A stretch of 64,000 nt of DNA from Deinococcus roseus (GCF_014646895.1 NZ_BMOD01000001.1:55162-119161); one strand, 5' to 3'; positions 27,810 to 36,513 are shown, counted from the first letter of the stretch. Notes: generated by a model from the letters alone, not told the origin. Numbers and translations: made by a program.

Positions 27810-27912
27810 ACGCTGCAACAGAACATCCCGAAAACATGGATGGTGTTGCTGTCCATGCCGTTTCAGGTGAAAAAGAGCAAAACAGGATACAGTGGTGCAG
27901 AAAGGTAGAGAC

Positions 27913-28542
27913 ATGCTCCCACTCAAAGTCAAAGATTTCAGTGTCAAATTGCAAAACCGGGTCATCATTGAACGTGCTGACTTCGAGGTCAAAAAAAGTG
28001 AAATCGTGCACCTGATCGGACACAACGGAGCAGGCAAAAGCACCCTGCTGAGGGGCATGATCGGCCTGTTTCCTTCCAAAGGCGAAGTGAAAGTTGCAGG
28101 CGAAAACCCCAGGTCCATTGCAGGCAGAAAACAATTTGTTTACGTGCCAGATGAACCCGCCCTTTACGAGGACCTGACTTTGCAGGAACACGTGCAGTAT
28201 GTGGCGGCCCTCTATGAGAAACCCGAAGCTCCCATTCTGGAGTGGCTGGAGCGCTTTCACCTCACCGACCGCCTGAAGGATTTCCCTGCCACCCACTCGA
28301 GAGGGATGCGCCAGAAACTCTCGCTGTCGCTGGCCCTGGGCCTGAATTTGCCGCTCACCCTGCTGGATGAGCCTTACAATGCCCTGGACCAGGCCGCACA
28401 GGAAGCACTGTCCCACGGGATCCGGGATGCTGCCCAGCACGGCAATGGAGTGCTGCTCAGTGCCCACCAGACCGAGACCACCCAGATCCTGAAAGCCCAG
28501 GTGGCAAGGGTGCAGGACGGCATGGTGAGCAAAACCGCATGA
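27913..28542 (+). CDS. ABC transporter ATP-binding protein
   Basis: 209 residues. Walker A GHNGAGKST lies near residue 36. The signature loop is atypical (THSRGMRQKLSLSLAL instead of LSGGQ), a form common in ABC-2-type exporters. Walker B is LTLLDEPYNALD and the switch His is in LLSAHQTETT. ATG 27913 has AAAGG nine bases upstream; an in-frame GTG at 27892 is too close to the likely -10 (TACAGT, 27886-27891). Its last four bases overlap the start of the next gene (ATGA), so it pairs with that membrane protein as an exporter. Cargo unknown. Confidence 0.9.
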   Translation: MLPLKVKDFSVKLQNRVIIERADFEVKKSEIVHLIGHNGAGKSTLLRGMIGLFPSKGEVKVAGENPRSIAGRKQFVYVPDEPALYEDLTLQEHVQYVAALYEKPEAPILEWLERFHLTDRLKDFPATHSRGMRQKLSLSLALGLNLPLTLLDEPYNALDQAAQEALSHGIRDAAQHGNGVLLSAHQTETTQILKAQVARVQDGMVSKTA

Positions 28543-30002
28543 CCAGAGCCGTATCTCAAATCCGCCAGAAGACCCTCTCACGGGCTTTTGATGTGTGGTG
28601 GAAGTGGTTCAGCAGGGCCATCGGGCTGCCCACAGCGATTTATGTGCTGATCAGTGCAGGCTTTCTGGGATTCGGGGCTTTTGACGATGCCAACCCCCTG
28701 AAAACCCAGATACCGCTGCTGCAAAAAACCATTTTTGCTGTGGGTCTGGTGACCCTGTGGTACCTCATCAAACTGACCAATGTGGTGCCTCCCTTTTTCA
28801 TCAGCCAGCGGGATGCTGTGAGGCTGGGTTTCAGTCCGGGCCGTCCGGTGCAGGTGCTGGCCTATTCCATGACCTTTTCTGCCATCCGGGACATGCTGAT
28901 TTTGCTGCTGGTGGGTGCCCTGTGGAGCATGACCACCTGGAAGCTTCTGAACTTCATCACCCCTTATGCTGCACTCAACTGGGTGTTGCTGGGCTGGCTC
29001 CTGCAACACCTGGGCTGGCTGAAATACCGCTGGCAGGAAGACCGCAAAGCCAGCCTCTTCCCGGTGCTGCTGGTGTTTTTTGTGGTGGGAATTGCTGCTG
29101 CTTTCTGGGTGCCCGAATACAGCCTCATCGGCTCCCTGCTGGTGAGCAGTCCTCTTCCCTGCTTGCTGCTGGGTGTGTTGCTGATTGTCACGGTCTGGCA
29201 GGTCTTGAGTGACCTGCAGGAGGATTACCCCAGGGCTTTCCTGCAGCACAGCACCATCCTCAGTGAAATCCGGGCCGTGGACACCCTGCTGATTTTCGCT
29301 CTGGGTTCCATGCAGGCCCAGGCAGCACCTGACCTGCTGGTCACCAAACGCAAACTGCAGATGACCCTCAGGCCCACCACCCACCATGCCCGCAGCCTGC
29401 CTGTTCCAGCAGAACGCAACCCGTTGCGCATGATTGCCTGGAGAACCCTGCTGGGACTGTACCGCCAGTCCATCCCGGACCACCTGGTCACCCTGGTCGG
29501 GATGGTGTTGCTGGCTTACGCCGTCAACATTCTGGTCTCCCAGCCCGACAAGGCCCTGATTGTGGGCGCTGTGCCCATTGTGGCCATGGGAATTTTCTTG
29601 CCCAGACTGGTGCCCAGCACCACCCAGCCCATGTGGGTGCCGGTTCCCAAAGAAGTGCGGGCCATCGGGCAGATTCTTCCTGGCACACTGATTTCAGTGG
29701 TGTTTTATGCCCTGATGCTGGTGCTGAGCACCGTGCTGCAATTGCCCCCAGCCACCTTGCTGGTGACCCTGACCATGGCCCCGCTTTACCTGCTGTCTCT
29801 GGAAGCCCTCAACAGCTGGACGCAACTGGGCACCCAGAGCACATATTTGAAATTCGGGGCAGGACTGCTGGCTGTGCTTCCTGCGGTGGCCCTGCTGCAA
29901 CTGGGCTGGGTGTCTCTGGTGGTGCCAGGGCAACTGGTGCTGGCTTTCATTTTTTATGCCACCCTGCTGGAACAACCTCCGGTGGAACCCCTGGAACTGT
30001 AA
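28539..30002 (+). CDS. ABC exporter membrane subunit (ABC-2-like)
   Basis: 487 residues with about eleven hydrophobic segments: two near the N-terminus, several between about 100 and 225, a soluble loop near 230-300, and five towards the C-terminus. There is no periplasmic binding domain, and the protein has the organisation of multi-span permeases that pair with a small ATPase. It starts with a 4-base overlap with the ATPase stop codon, so the two are translationally coupled. A terminator follows before the convergent crtI. Substrate cannot be predicted; association with carotenoid or membrane lipid export is only positional. Confidence 0.82.
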   Translation: MTRAVSQIRQKTLSRAFDVWWKWFSRAIGLPTAIYVLISAGFLGFGAFDDANPLKTQIPLLQKTIFAVGLVTLWYLIKLTNVVPPFFISQRDAVRLGFSPGRPVQVLAYSMTFSAIRDMLILLLVGALWSMTTWKLLNFITPYAALNWVLLGWLLQHLGWLKYRWQEDRKASLFPVLLVFFVVGIAAAFWVPEYSLIGSLLVSSPLPCLLLGVLLIVTVWQVLSDLQEDYPRAFLQHSTILSEIRAVDTLLIFALGSMQAQAAPDLLVTKRKLQMTLRPTTHHARSLPVPAERNPLRMIAWRTLLGLYRQSIPDHLVTLVGMVLLAYAVNILVSQPDKALIVGAVPIVAMGIFLPRLVPSTTQPMWVPVPKEVRAIGQILPGTLISVVFYALMLVLSTVLQLPPATLLVTLTMAPLYLLSLEALNSWTQLGTQSTYLKFGAGLLAVLPAVALLQLGWVSLVVPGQLVLAFIFYATLLEQPPVEPLEL

Positions 30003-30022
30003 AGCCTCCGCAAGACAGCCAG

Positions 30023-30056
30023 AGCAGGAAGCGTGAACTTTTGCTTCCTGCTTTTT
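30023..30056 (+). terminator. Terminator after the ABC exporter genes
   Basis: Arms AGCAGGAAGC and GCTTCCTGCT around a 10-base loop, followed by a T-run on the plus strand only. Confidence 0.85.
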
Positions 30057-30072
30057 GTTGCTCAGGCGCAGA

Positions 30073-31551
30073 TCAACCCTCGCAGATCAGGTCTTCAGCG
30101 ATTTTGGCACTGCTGAGCACACCGGGCAAACCTGCACCAGGATGGGTCCCTGCACCCACAAAATACAGGTTGGAGAAATCCTCCGAACGGTTGTGGGGCC
30201 TGAACCAGGCACTCTGGGTGAGCACAGGTTCCACACTGAACGCTGCTCCCAAATGGCTGTTCAGTTCGTCCCTGAAATGGATGGGGTCAATGTGGTGCTC
30301 GGCCACCAGGTTTTCCTGCAAACCTGGCAGGTAATTGTCTTCCAGGAACTTCATGATGCGATCCCGGTAGGTTTTCGCAAACGTGGTCCAGTCGGTTTTG
30401 CTGCCCAGATGGGGCACCGGTGAAAGCACATAAAAGCACTCGCCACCTTCTGGAGCCATGCTGGGATCGGTCAGGCTGGGCATGTGCAGGTACAGTGAGA
30501 AATCCTGGGCCACCACCTTCTTGTGAAAAATGTCGTCCAGCAGTCCTTTGTAACGCGGACCCAGAATGATGTTGTGGTGGGCCAGCCCCTGATCTCTGTA
30601 CTGTTTTCTGGTCCCGAAGTAAATCACAAAGAGGCTCATGCTGTGCCTCAGGCTGTCCACTTTGGCATCGGTGTACTTCTTGCGTTTGTTTTCCGGGATC
30701 AGGTTTTTGTAAGTCCAGGACACATCTGCATTGCAGACCACATCGTCTGCCTGATGTTCTGTGCTGTCTTTCAGGCGTATGCCCTGCACCCGTCCGTCGT
30801 CAACCAGAATTTCTGCCACTTCACTGTCGAGGAAAGTTTCCCCTCCCAGAGAGGCAAAAAGCTTTGCCATGCCCTGCACAATGGCTCCAGTGCCCCCCAT
30901 GGCGTACCAGACGCCCCATTTGCGTTCCAGATAGTGAATCATCGCGTAAATGCTGCTGGAGTCGTAGGGATTTCCGCCAATCAGAAGCGGGTGAAAACTG
31001 AAACACTGCCTGAGAAACGGGTCCTTGATGAACTTGCTGACATAAGGGTACACATTGAGGTAGCTCTGCATCCGGATCAAATCTGGGGCGACTTTCAGCA
31101 TGTCTGTGAAATTCAGGAACGGTTTATCTGCCAGTTCGGTGAACCCCTTGTCAAAGATGGCTTTGGTGGAATGAATGAAATTCAGGTACCCCCTTTTGTC
31201 TTCGGGGCTGATGTTGTGAATCTGCTCCAGAATGTACATTTCATCATCGTTGTAATTGAAGACCCGCTTGTTGTGGTCAAAAATCCGGTAGAAGGGATCA
31301 CACTTTACGAAGGTGACGTCGTCTTCCCGTTTTTTACCGGCCAGTTGCCAGAGTTCATCAAAAAGAAAAGGGGCCGTGACGATGGTGGGGCCTCCATCGA
31401 AAGTGAAGCCGTTTTGCTCATAAACATAAGCCCGGCCTCCCAGTTTGTCTCTTTTTTCAAACAGTTTGACTTTGTGCCCTCTGGCCTGCAAACGAATGGC
31501 AGCAGCCAGACCTCCGAAGCCGCTTCCGATCACGATGATGTTTTTTGGCAT
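30073..31551 (-). CDS. crtI: Phytoene desaturase
   Basis: 492-residue FAD-dependent enzyme that introduces double bases-of-conjugation into phytoene on the way to lycopene and, in Deinococcus, deinoxanthin. The N-terminal dinucleotide-binding motif is IVIGSGFGGLAAAIRL, followed by LGGRAYVYEQNGFTFDGGPTI, the usual CrtI start. The C-terminal signature NLYFVGAGTHPGAGLPGV is intact. Length is normal for bacterial CrtI. It is the last gene of a minus-strand run: methyltransferase, crtB, crtI, with 64 bases between crtB and crtI. The enzyme is expected at the membrane. Confidence 0.96.
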   Translation of the reverse strand: MPKNIIVIGSGFGGLAAAIRLQARGHKVKLFEKRDKLGGRAYVYEQNGFTFDGGPTIVTAPFLFDELWQLAGKKREDDVTFVKCDPFYRIFDHNKRVFNYNDDEMYILEQIHNISPEDKRGYLNFIHSTKAIFDKGFTELADKPFLNFTDMLKVAPDLIRMQSYLNVYPYVSKFIKDPFLRQCFSFHPLLIGGNPYDSSSIYAMIHYLERKWGVWYAMGGTGAIVQGMAKLFASLGGETFLDSEVAEILVDDGRVQGIRLKDSTEHQADDVVCNADVSWTYKNLIPENKRKKYTDAKVDSLRHSMSLFVIYFGTRKQYRDQGLAHHNIILGPRYKGLLDDIFHKKVVAQDFSLYLHMPSLTDPSMAPEGGECFYVLSPVPHLGSKTDWTTFAKTYRDRIMKFLEDNYLPGLQENLVAEHHIDPIHFRDELNSHLGAAFSVEPVLTQSAWFRPHNRSEDFSNLYFVGAGTHPGAGLPGVLSSAKIAEDLICEG

Positions 31552-31615
31552 GCTTTTTTCTGACCCCTCTGGTCTGTGACCCTGGATGTGCGTTCATCTT
31601 AAAGCGGTTCTGCTG

Positions 31616-32515
31616 TCAGCGTCTGTGAAGCTGTGTCCTGAGTTTCCACCATGCAACCGGGACCATCAGAAGTTTTTGCAGGCCACTGACCTGCGCTCGC
31701 TGGGAAAAGTTGTTGTAGCCGTTCTGCTCCAGGCTGTCCAGAATGCCTTCGTAAGCACGGGCCGCCACCGCCACCGCAAGCCGACCCGAGCCCTGCAGAC
31801 ACGGAATTCCTGTCCTGCCTTCCTGGTACCAGCTTCTGGCCAGCGCAATCAGGTGTTGCATCAGGCGCTGGTATTCTGGCGTGACCACACCTTTTTGCAG
31901 CATCTGTTCTGTCACCCCAAACTGCTGCAGCAGCTCTGATGGCAAATACAGTCGGCCCCGTTCCTGCAGGTCCTCCCCCACATCCCGCAGGATGTTGGTG
32001 AGCTGCATGGCCATGCCCAGCTTGAGGGCTTTTTGCAGGGTTTCCTCGCCTCCCTGGTAACCGCAGATGGGAGAAACCATCAGGCCCACAATGCCTGCCA
32101 CCCTGCGGCAATACAGCTCCAGATCTGCCATGGTCTGGTAAGAGGTTTCATCAAGGTCCATTCTCAGGCCCAGGTACAGCTCATGAAAAGCTTCATGGGG
32201 CAACGGATATTGATGTGCAGCCCAGGTCAGGGCCTGGCTCACGTCATCTTCCAGAGGATGACCCTGCAAAGCACTGCGGGTGGTTTCCCACCACTGTTCC
32301 AGTTTCTGGGGGGCCAGATGGGGGAGGCTTTCGTCTGCAATGTCATCGCCGGTGCGGCAGGTGGCATACACAGCCCAGACAGCCAGACGCTGTTTGGCAG
32401 GGAAAAACTTGCTTCCCAGGTAAAAGGTCTTGGAATGCTGTCTGGTGATGTCCCGACACACCTTCAATGCCTGGGTGGGTGGGAGGTGCCATTCAGGGTT
32501 GTGGTTTCTGATCAT
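31616..32515 (-). CDS. crtB: Phytoene synthase
   Basis: 299-residue head-to-head prenyl synthase joining two geranylgeranyl diphosphates into phytoene. Both Asp-rich metal-binding motifs are visible: TGDDIADE near residue 60 and DVGEDLQERGRLYLP near residue 175, the squalene/phytoene synthase signature. ATG 32515 follows GGAGTGGAG; a GTG three codons further out overlaps that ribosome site and is less likely. It lies 57 bases downstream of the methyltransferase gene and upstream of crtI, and is presumably cotranscribed. Confidence 0.95.
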   Translation of the reverse strand: MIRNHNPEWHLPPTQALKVCRDITRQHSKTFYLGSKFFPAKQRLAVWAVYATCRTGDDIADESLPHLAPQKLEQWWETTRSALQGHPLEDDVSQALTWAAHQYPLPHEAFHELYLGLRMDLDETSYQTMADLELYCRRVAGIVGLMVSPICGYQGGEETLQKALKLGMAMQLTNILRDVGEDLQERGRLYLPSELLQQFGVTEQMLQKGVVTPEYQRLMQHLIALARSWYQEGRTGIPCLQGSGRLAVAVAARAYEGILDSLEQNGYNNFSQRAQVSGLQKLLMVPVAWWKLRTQLHRR

Positions 32516-32572
32516 GTGCTCCACTCCAGGGTAAGGTGATTGTGCTTGTGAAAAACTTCCAGGGTCAGCATT

Positions 32573-33268
32573 TTAATGACCCACTGCTCTTTGTGATACC
32601 ACACTTTTTTGCGGTACTGCATTTTCTTTTGGTGCTGCGCTTTTGCGATACAGCTCGAAACTTACAATACCATGCTGGCTTTCGTTGATTAAAGTCAGGC
32701 TCTGTGTCTGCAGATACTTTCTGGTTGTCATCTGCTGCAGAAACCGTACTCCAGCCTTCAAACCAATAAACTGCTCGAGCTTCCCAAAAGACTTCCGGGG
32801 CGGAAGCAAATACATCAGGTAGAGCAAACCGTCTGCTTTGAGGGCCTGCACCGCCTGATCGAGCATCCGTTCTGCAGAATGGGTTTCGTTGAGGGTTCCT
32901 GCAACCACAACGCCATGAAAAGCAGCAGAACCAAAAAGTCCATCTTCCATGTTGCCCTGATGGGGGTGAAGCCTGGGATGCCTGGGAAGGCCCTGCAGAA
33001 AACCTGCAGACAGATCCAGAGCGGTGACGGTGGCACCAGCATGGACCAGCACCCTGGCATAATTTCCTGTGCTGGTCCCCACATCCAGCCAGTGTTGACC
33101 TTTTACAGGTTTCACCCAGTCCAGAAACTGCCCTAATTCGCGCTCCAGAGGGAACTTCTCTCCCGTCAGCAGGGAAAGGGAACGCTTGCGCCACAAATCA
33201 TACCCCCACACCGTCAGGGGCAAAAAATTGCTCTGCTGGGCCAGCGTCAGACGGGTCATGCTGTTCAT
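32573..33268 (-). CDS. Class I SAM-dependent methyltransferase
   Basis: 231 residues. Motif I is HWLDVGTSTGNYARVL near residue 60, with later strands VTALDLSAGF and GVVVAGTLNETH, and helical residues suited to a small-molecule methylase. The tail of about 20 residues is Lys/Gln/Ser-rich. ATG 33268 is chosen because GGAGAGG lies about 10 bases upstream; ATG 33316 would add 16 residues. It precedes crtB and crtI on the same strand, so a role in carotenoid or quinone modification is possible, but the sequence does not show the substrate. Confidence 0.8.
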   Translation of the reverse strand: MNSMTRLTLAQQSNFLPLTVWGYDLWRKRSLSLLTGEKFPLERELGQFLDWVKPVKGQHWLDVGTSTGNYARVLVHAGATVTALDLSAGFLQGLPRHPRLHPHQGNMEDGLFGSAAFHGVVVAGTLNETHSAERMLDQAVQALKADGLLYLMYLLPPRKSFGKLEQFIGLKAGVRFLQQMTTRKYLQTQSLTLINESQHGIVSFELYRKSAAPKENAVPQKSVVSQRAVGH

Positions 33269-33409
33269 TGTGCTGGCTGCCTCTCCAAACGACTGTAAGC
33301 GTGGCTGAACTTGCAAACCCTCACTGAGAGCAGCATTACAGTCCCCTCAAGGATCGCTTCAGTGCAAAACACACAACTCGGGATCTCATGATCTGTTAGG
33401 ATTAAGGCG

Positions 33410-33742
33410 ATGAATGAGAGGAAACCCATTGGGAACGCTTTTATGGATGTGATCAACGCCTTCATCCAGGTGGTGAAGGCCGAGATCAGTGAAGTGTTCC
33501 AGAACATTGGCGCACAAATCAAACAACGTGGTCTGGGCATTGTGATTTTGCTGGCTGCCCTCTTCCCCCTGCTGGGGGCTGTGATTTTCCTGTTGATGGC
33601 GCTGTATCAGCTTTTGTTGCTGGTTCTTCCATCCTGGGGAGCATCGCTGGTGATGTTCCTGCTGTCCCTCCTCTTGACCGGAGGCATGGTGATGTTCGCA
33701 CTGAAAAAAATTGGAGGAACCGACGATGACGACATCCGATGA
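33410..33742 (+). CDS. Phage-holin-family (DUF1469/YqjE-like) membrane protein
   Basis: 110 residues: an amphipathic N-terminus (about 1-40) and two hydrophobic segments, IVILLAALFPLLGAVIFLLM and LVMFLLSLLLTGGMVMF, ending in an acidic tail. This is the layout of the holin-like YqjE/DUF1469 proteins, which are ordinary chromosomal membrane proteins despite the name; no phage genes are near. TAGGAT at 33397-33402 stands seven bases before the ATG, suggesting a leaderless start. It overlaps the next gene by 17 bases and leads a three-gene overlapping operon ending in a Fur-type regulator. Confidence 0.8.
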   Translation: MNERKPIGNAFMDVINAFIQVVKAEISEVFQNIGAQIKQRGLGIVILLAALFPLLGAVIFLLMALYQLLLLVLPSWGASLVMFLLSLLLTGGMVMFALKKIGGTDDDDIR

Positions 33743-34115
33743 AGCCAAAAGACACCTTGAAGACAGCCTCAACACCTTGCAGGACAGCACCAGTCTGCAT
33801 GTAAAATTGCAACAGGACCCCATCAAGAAGCTGGGCATTGCGGTGGGTGCAGGTCTGGCCCTGGGCATTCTGATCGGACGGGGCACCAAGAAAACCAGAG
33901 TGGTCAAAGTCGCTGGCGGCAAAAATGTGGAAGCGGCCAAAGAAGCCGCTGCCAGCAAAGGTGCTTTAAGTGGTGTGATCATGACCGCTGTGGGCGGTTT
34001 GCTGCTGAAAGTCTTGCAGGAGAAAGTGCTGGCCCCTAAACTGGAAGAACTTGCCGACCAGTTGCTGGAACGCACCAAGAAACCCGCAAATGACCCAGCC
34101 CAGAAGAAACACTAA
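33726..34115 (+). CDS. Small membrane-associated protein, YtxH/DUF883-like
   Basis: 129 residues. A polar helical N-terminus (to about 35) precedes a glycine-rich hydrophobic segment (LGIAVGAGLALGILIG), a basic stretch (TKKTRVVKVAGGK), and a second Gly/Ala-rich hydrophobic segment near 85. The C-terminus is charged. The pattern is that of YqjD/YtxH-type envelope stress proteins, which often follow YqjE-like genes, but no firm family motif is present. GGAGG lies eight bases before ATG 33726. It overlaps the genes on both sides. Confidence 0.72.
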   Translation: MTTSDEAKRHLEDSLNTLQDSTSLHVKLQQDPIKKLGIAVGAGLALGILIGRGTKKTRVVKVAGGKNVEAAKEAAASKGALSGVIMTAVGGLLLKVLQEKVLAPKLEELADQLLERTKKPANDPAQKKH

Positions 34116-34488
34116 ACAGAGAGACACCATCCTGCACGTCATTGAGGAAGCCAGAGGCCCCTTAAGCGTGCAGGAAATTCTGGACCATGCTCAGAAAAGC
34201 ATGCCCAGACTCGGGATCGCCACGGTGTACCGCACCCTGCGCCTCCTGCAAGACGACCACCAGATCAAAACGGTGATCCTGCCCAGCGGTGAAAACCGCT
34301 TCGAGAAAGCCAACCTGGGACACCACCACCATTTCCAGTGCCTCAAGTGCGGCGAGGTGGTGGATCTGGATTTGTGCCCCCTGAACATCCCCACAGGAAG
34401 CCTGCTTCCAGGTGGCTACACCGTGGAAGCGCACGAATTGACGCTGTATGGGACGTGCCCGAAGTGCCAGGGGCTGGTTGCGTCTTAA
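34090..34488 (+). CDS. Fur-family transcriptional regulator
   Basis: 132-residue metal- or peroxide-sensing repressor (Fur/Zur/PerR). The winged helix contains PLSVQEILDHA and GIATVYRTLRLL. The dimer domain has the His cluster and first Cys pair in LGHHHHFQCLKCGEVVDL and a second pair in CPKC near the C-terminus; together these form the structural zinc site. The start ATG 34090 overlaps the previous gene by 26 bases, so it is co-translated with the two membrane proteins. Which metal it senses cannot be told; the extra His in HHHHF hints at Zur or Fur rather than PerR. A 148-bp repeat element begins directly after its stop codon. Confidence 0.9.
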   Translation: MTQPRRNTKQRDTILHVIEEARGPLSVQEILDHAQKSMPRLGIATVYRTLRLLQDDHQIKTVILPSGENRFEKANLGHHHHFQCLKCGEVVDLDLCPLNIPTGSLLPGGYTVEAHELTLYGTCPKCQGLVAS

Positions 34489-34636
34489 ATCCCCCTGTTC
34501 CTCGCTCCGCTTGGAACGGTCCCCCGTCAGCGTTGGGGATGGGTGGAAAACTGAAGTGAAAGCCATCTCAGACTCACACCGAGTCCCCCAACGCTGACGG
34601 GGGACAGCCTTGAGCGCATGCGAAAGGCAGGGGGAT
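34489..34636. repeat. Nested inverted-repeat element (MITE- or REP-like), 148 bp
   Basis: Outer perfect 9-bp inverted repeats (ATCCCCCTG at 34489-34497 and its complement at 34628-34636) enclose perfect 20-bp inner arms (34519-34538 and 34586-34605; core CCCCCGTCAGCG). There is no ORF. It starts at the base after the fur-type stop codon. Size and structure resemble a non-autonomous mobile repeat. Confidence 0.7.
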
Positions 34637-34654
34637 CTTCACCCCCAGTGCTCC

Positions 34655-34697
34655 CCAAAAAACACCTCCCCACAAATGTGCAGGGAGGTGTTTTTTC
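34655..34697. terminator. Bidirectional terminator between fur-like gene and aceF
   Basis: Arms AACACCTCCC (34661-34670) and GGGAGGTGTT (34683-34692), with an A-run before and a T-run after. Confidence 0.85.
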
Positions 34698-34707
34698 TTT
34701 TTAAACT

Positions 34708-36396
34708 TTACAGGCTGATCAGGAAGGGATCTTCCAGAGACTCGCAGATGTAGCGCGCAAAACGGGCGGCATCTGCACCATCAATCAGGCGGTGGTCGTA
34801 AGTGAGGCTGAGGGGCATCAGGAAGCGGGGCTCGAATTCGCCTTTGTCTTTGTTCCAGACAGGCTCAAAGGCAGAGCGGCTCACGCCGAGGATGGCCACA
34901 TCTGGGGGGTTGACGATGGGGGTGAAACCGTACCCACCAATGCCGCCCAGGTTGGAGATGTTGAACACGCCTCCGGCCATTTCGTCGGGTTTGAGCTTGC
35001 GGTCACGGGCCTTGCCAGCAATCTCGCCCAGTTCCACGCTGATTTCGGTGATGCTCTTGCGGTCCACGTCTTTGATCACGGGAACCAGCAGACCGGAGGG
35101 GGTGTCCACAGCGATGCCGAGGTTGATGTAATCGCGGTAAACGACCTGACCGTTGGCCACATCGATGGCTGCAGCAAATTTGGGGAACTTGCGCAGGGCG
35201 TTGGCGACCACCTTCATCAGGATGGCGGTCATGGTCAGCTTGCCACCGGCTTTTTCCACACGGGCACCGAAGGACTTGCGGACCTGCTCCATCACAGTGA
35301 TGTCTGCTTTGTCGAAGTGTGTGACCATGGGAACCGTGGACCAGGCGTTGGCCATGCTGCGCACGGTGGCTTTGCGCACACCATTGAAGTCTTCCCTGCG
35401 GATGTTGCCCCACTTGCTGAAGTCGGGAAGGGGCTGGGCCTGAACAACAGGTGCAGCCTGGGCAGCAGGTTGTGCAGCGGCAGCAGGAGCAGACACGGTG
35501 GGGGTTCCAGCGGTGCGGCGCACGTCTTCTTCAGAGATGCGTCCGGCAATGCCGGTTCCAGCCACGGTGTTGATGTCAATGCCGATTTCGCGGGCCAGTC
35601 TGCGCACACTGGGAGCAGCATGGGCGACCTGACGGCCTTCCACAGCCACCAGAGCGGGGGCAGCTTTGGGACCTTCGTTCTGGGCAATCTGATTGCCAGG
35701 TGCCTGGGTGGGAGAACCCTGGTTGGCCTGCTGGGGTTGAGCTTCAGGGACTTCTGCCTTGGGAGCCTCGACTTTGGGGGCAGCAGGTGCAGCAGCGCCA
35801 CCTTCCAAAACCAGCAGCACACCACCCACGGGCACGTTGTCACCGGCTTTGACTTTGACTTCTTTTACGGTGCCTGCAGCGTCACTTGGGACTTCCACGA
35901 CAGCCTTGTCAGTCTCAATCTCCACGATGGGCTGGTCTTTGGAAATGGTGTCTCCAGCTTTGACCAGCACGTTGACCACGGTGGCAGAAGCGATGTTGTC
36001 GCCCACTTCGGGGAGTTTCACTTCTGCAGAACCACCTGCAGCAGGAGCGCTGCTGGCTGCGGTGTGCTGGGGAACCAGGGTGCCTTCGGGTTCGGCCACA
36101 GGTGAGGTTGTTTCGGTCTGGTCGGTCTGGGTGGAGGGTGCGGCAACGCCACCTGCACCTTCGCCTTCAAGCACCAGAATGACGTTGCCCACGGGCACGT
36201 TGTCTCCGGTTTTGACCTTGATTTCCTTCACGGTTCCGGCAGCGTCGCTGGGAACTTCCACAACGGCCTTGTCGGTTTCAATTTCAATCACGGGCTGGTT
36301 GAGCGCCACAGTGTCGCCCACTTTGACCAGCACATTGACCACGGTAGCGGAGGCAATGTTGTCGCCCACCTCGGGAAGTTTTACTTCAGTAGCCAC
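34708..36396 (-). CDS. aceF: Pyruvate dehydrogenase E2, dihydrolipoyllysine acetyltransferase
   Basis: 562 residues; acetyl-transfer core of the pyruvate dehydrogenase complex. Two N-terminal lipoyl domains (1-80 and about 120-205) each carry IETDKAVVEVPSDAAGTVKE with the lipoylated Lys, joined by Ala/Pro-rich linkers. The peripheral-subunit-binding domain reads APSVRRLAREIGIDINTVAG near 270. The catalytic domain ends with LTYDHRLIDGADAARF, which has the active-site His. The start is GTG 36396, seven bases after AAGGAG. An ATG four bases upstream in another frame opens a four-codon ORF that overlaps the GTG. It follows aceE; an E3 gene is not in the window. Confidence 0.95.
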   Translation of the reverse strand: MATEVKLPEVGDNIASATVVNVLVKVGDTVALNQPVIEIETDKAVVEVPSDAAGTVKEIKVKTGDNVPVGNVILVLEGEGAGGVAAPSTQTDQTETTSPVAEPEGTLVPQHTAASSAPAAGGSAEVKLPEVGDNIASATVVNVLVKAGDTISKDQPIVEIETDKAVVEVPSDAAGTVKEVKVKAGDNVPVGGVLLVLEGGAAAPAAPKVEAPKAEVPEAQPQQANQGSPTQAPGNQIAQNEGPKAAPALVAVEGRQVAHAAPSVRRLAREIGIDINTVAGTGIAGRISEEDVRRTAGTPTVSAPAAAAQPAAQAAPVVQAQPLPDFSKWGNIRREDFNGVRKATVRSMANAWSTVPMVTHFDKADITVMEQVRKSFGARVEKAGGKLTMTAILMKVVANALRKFPKFAAAIDVANGQVVYRDYINLGIAVDTPSGLLVPVIKDVDRKSITEISVELGEIAGKARDRKLKPDEMAGGVFNISNLGGIGGYGFTPIVNPPDVAILGVSRSAFEPVWNKDKGEFEPRFLMPLSLTYDHRLIDGADAARFARYICESLEDPFLISL

Positions 36397-36470
36397 GCAT
36401 GTACTCCTTTCAACAGGATCAAAAAGAACATTCCTTCAATACTGCACTGCCTTAACACTGTACCGCAAGA

Positions 36471-36506
36471 ACCCACCCAGGAATTTTCAAGTTGCTCTGG
36501 GTGGGT
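36471..36506 (-). terminator. Intercistronic hairpin between aceE and aceF
   Basis: Perfect 10-bp arms (ACCCACCCAG / CTGGGTGGGT) around a 16-base loop, with a poor T-run on the minus strand. It may be a weak terminator or an mRNA-stability element that sets the E1:E2 ratio. Confidence 0.55.
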
Positions 36507-36513
36507 CTGGGGT

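Noticed and set aside
27892..27912. Upstream GTG start for the ABC ATPase
   Set aside because: It lies immediately after the likely -10 hexamer, so the transcript would start inside it; ATG 27913 has a good ribosome site.
33410..33742. Prophage remnant, because of the holin-like gene
   Set aside because: No other phage genes are present; the family is a normal chromosomal membrane protein and the gene sits in an operon with a Fur-type regulator.
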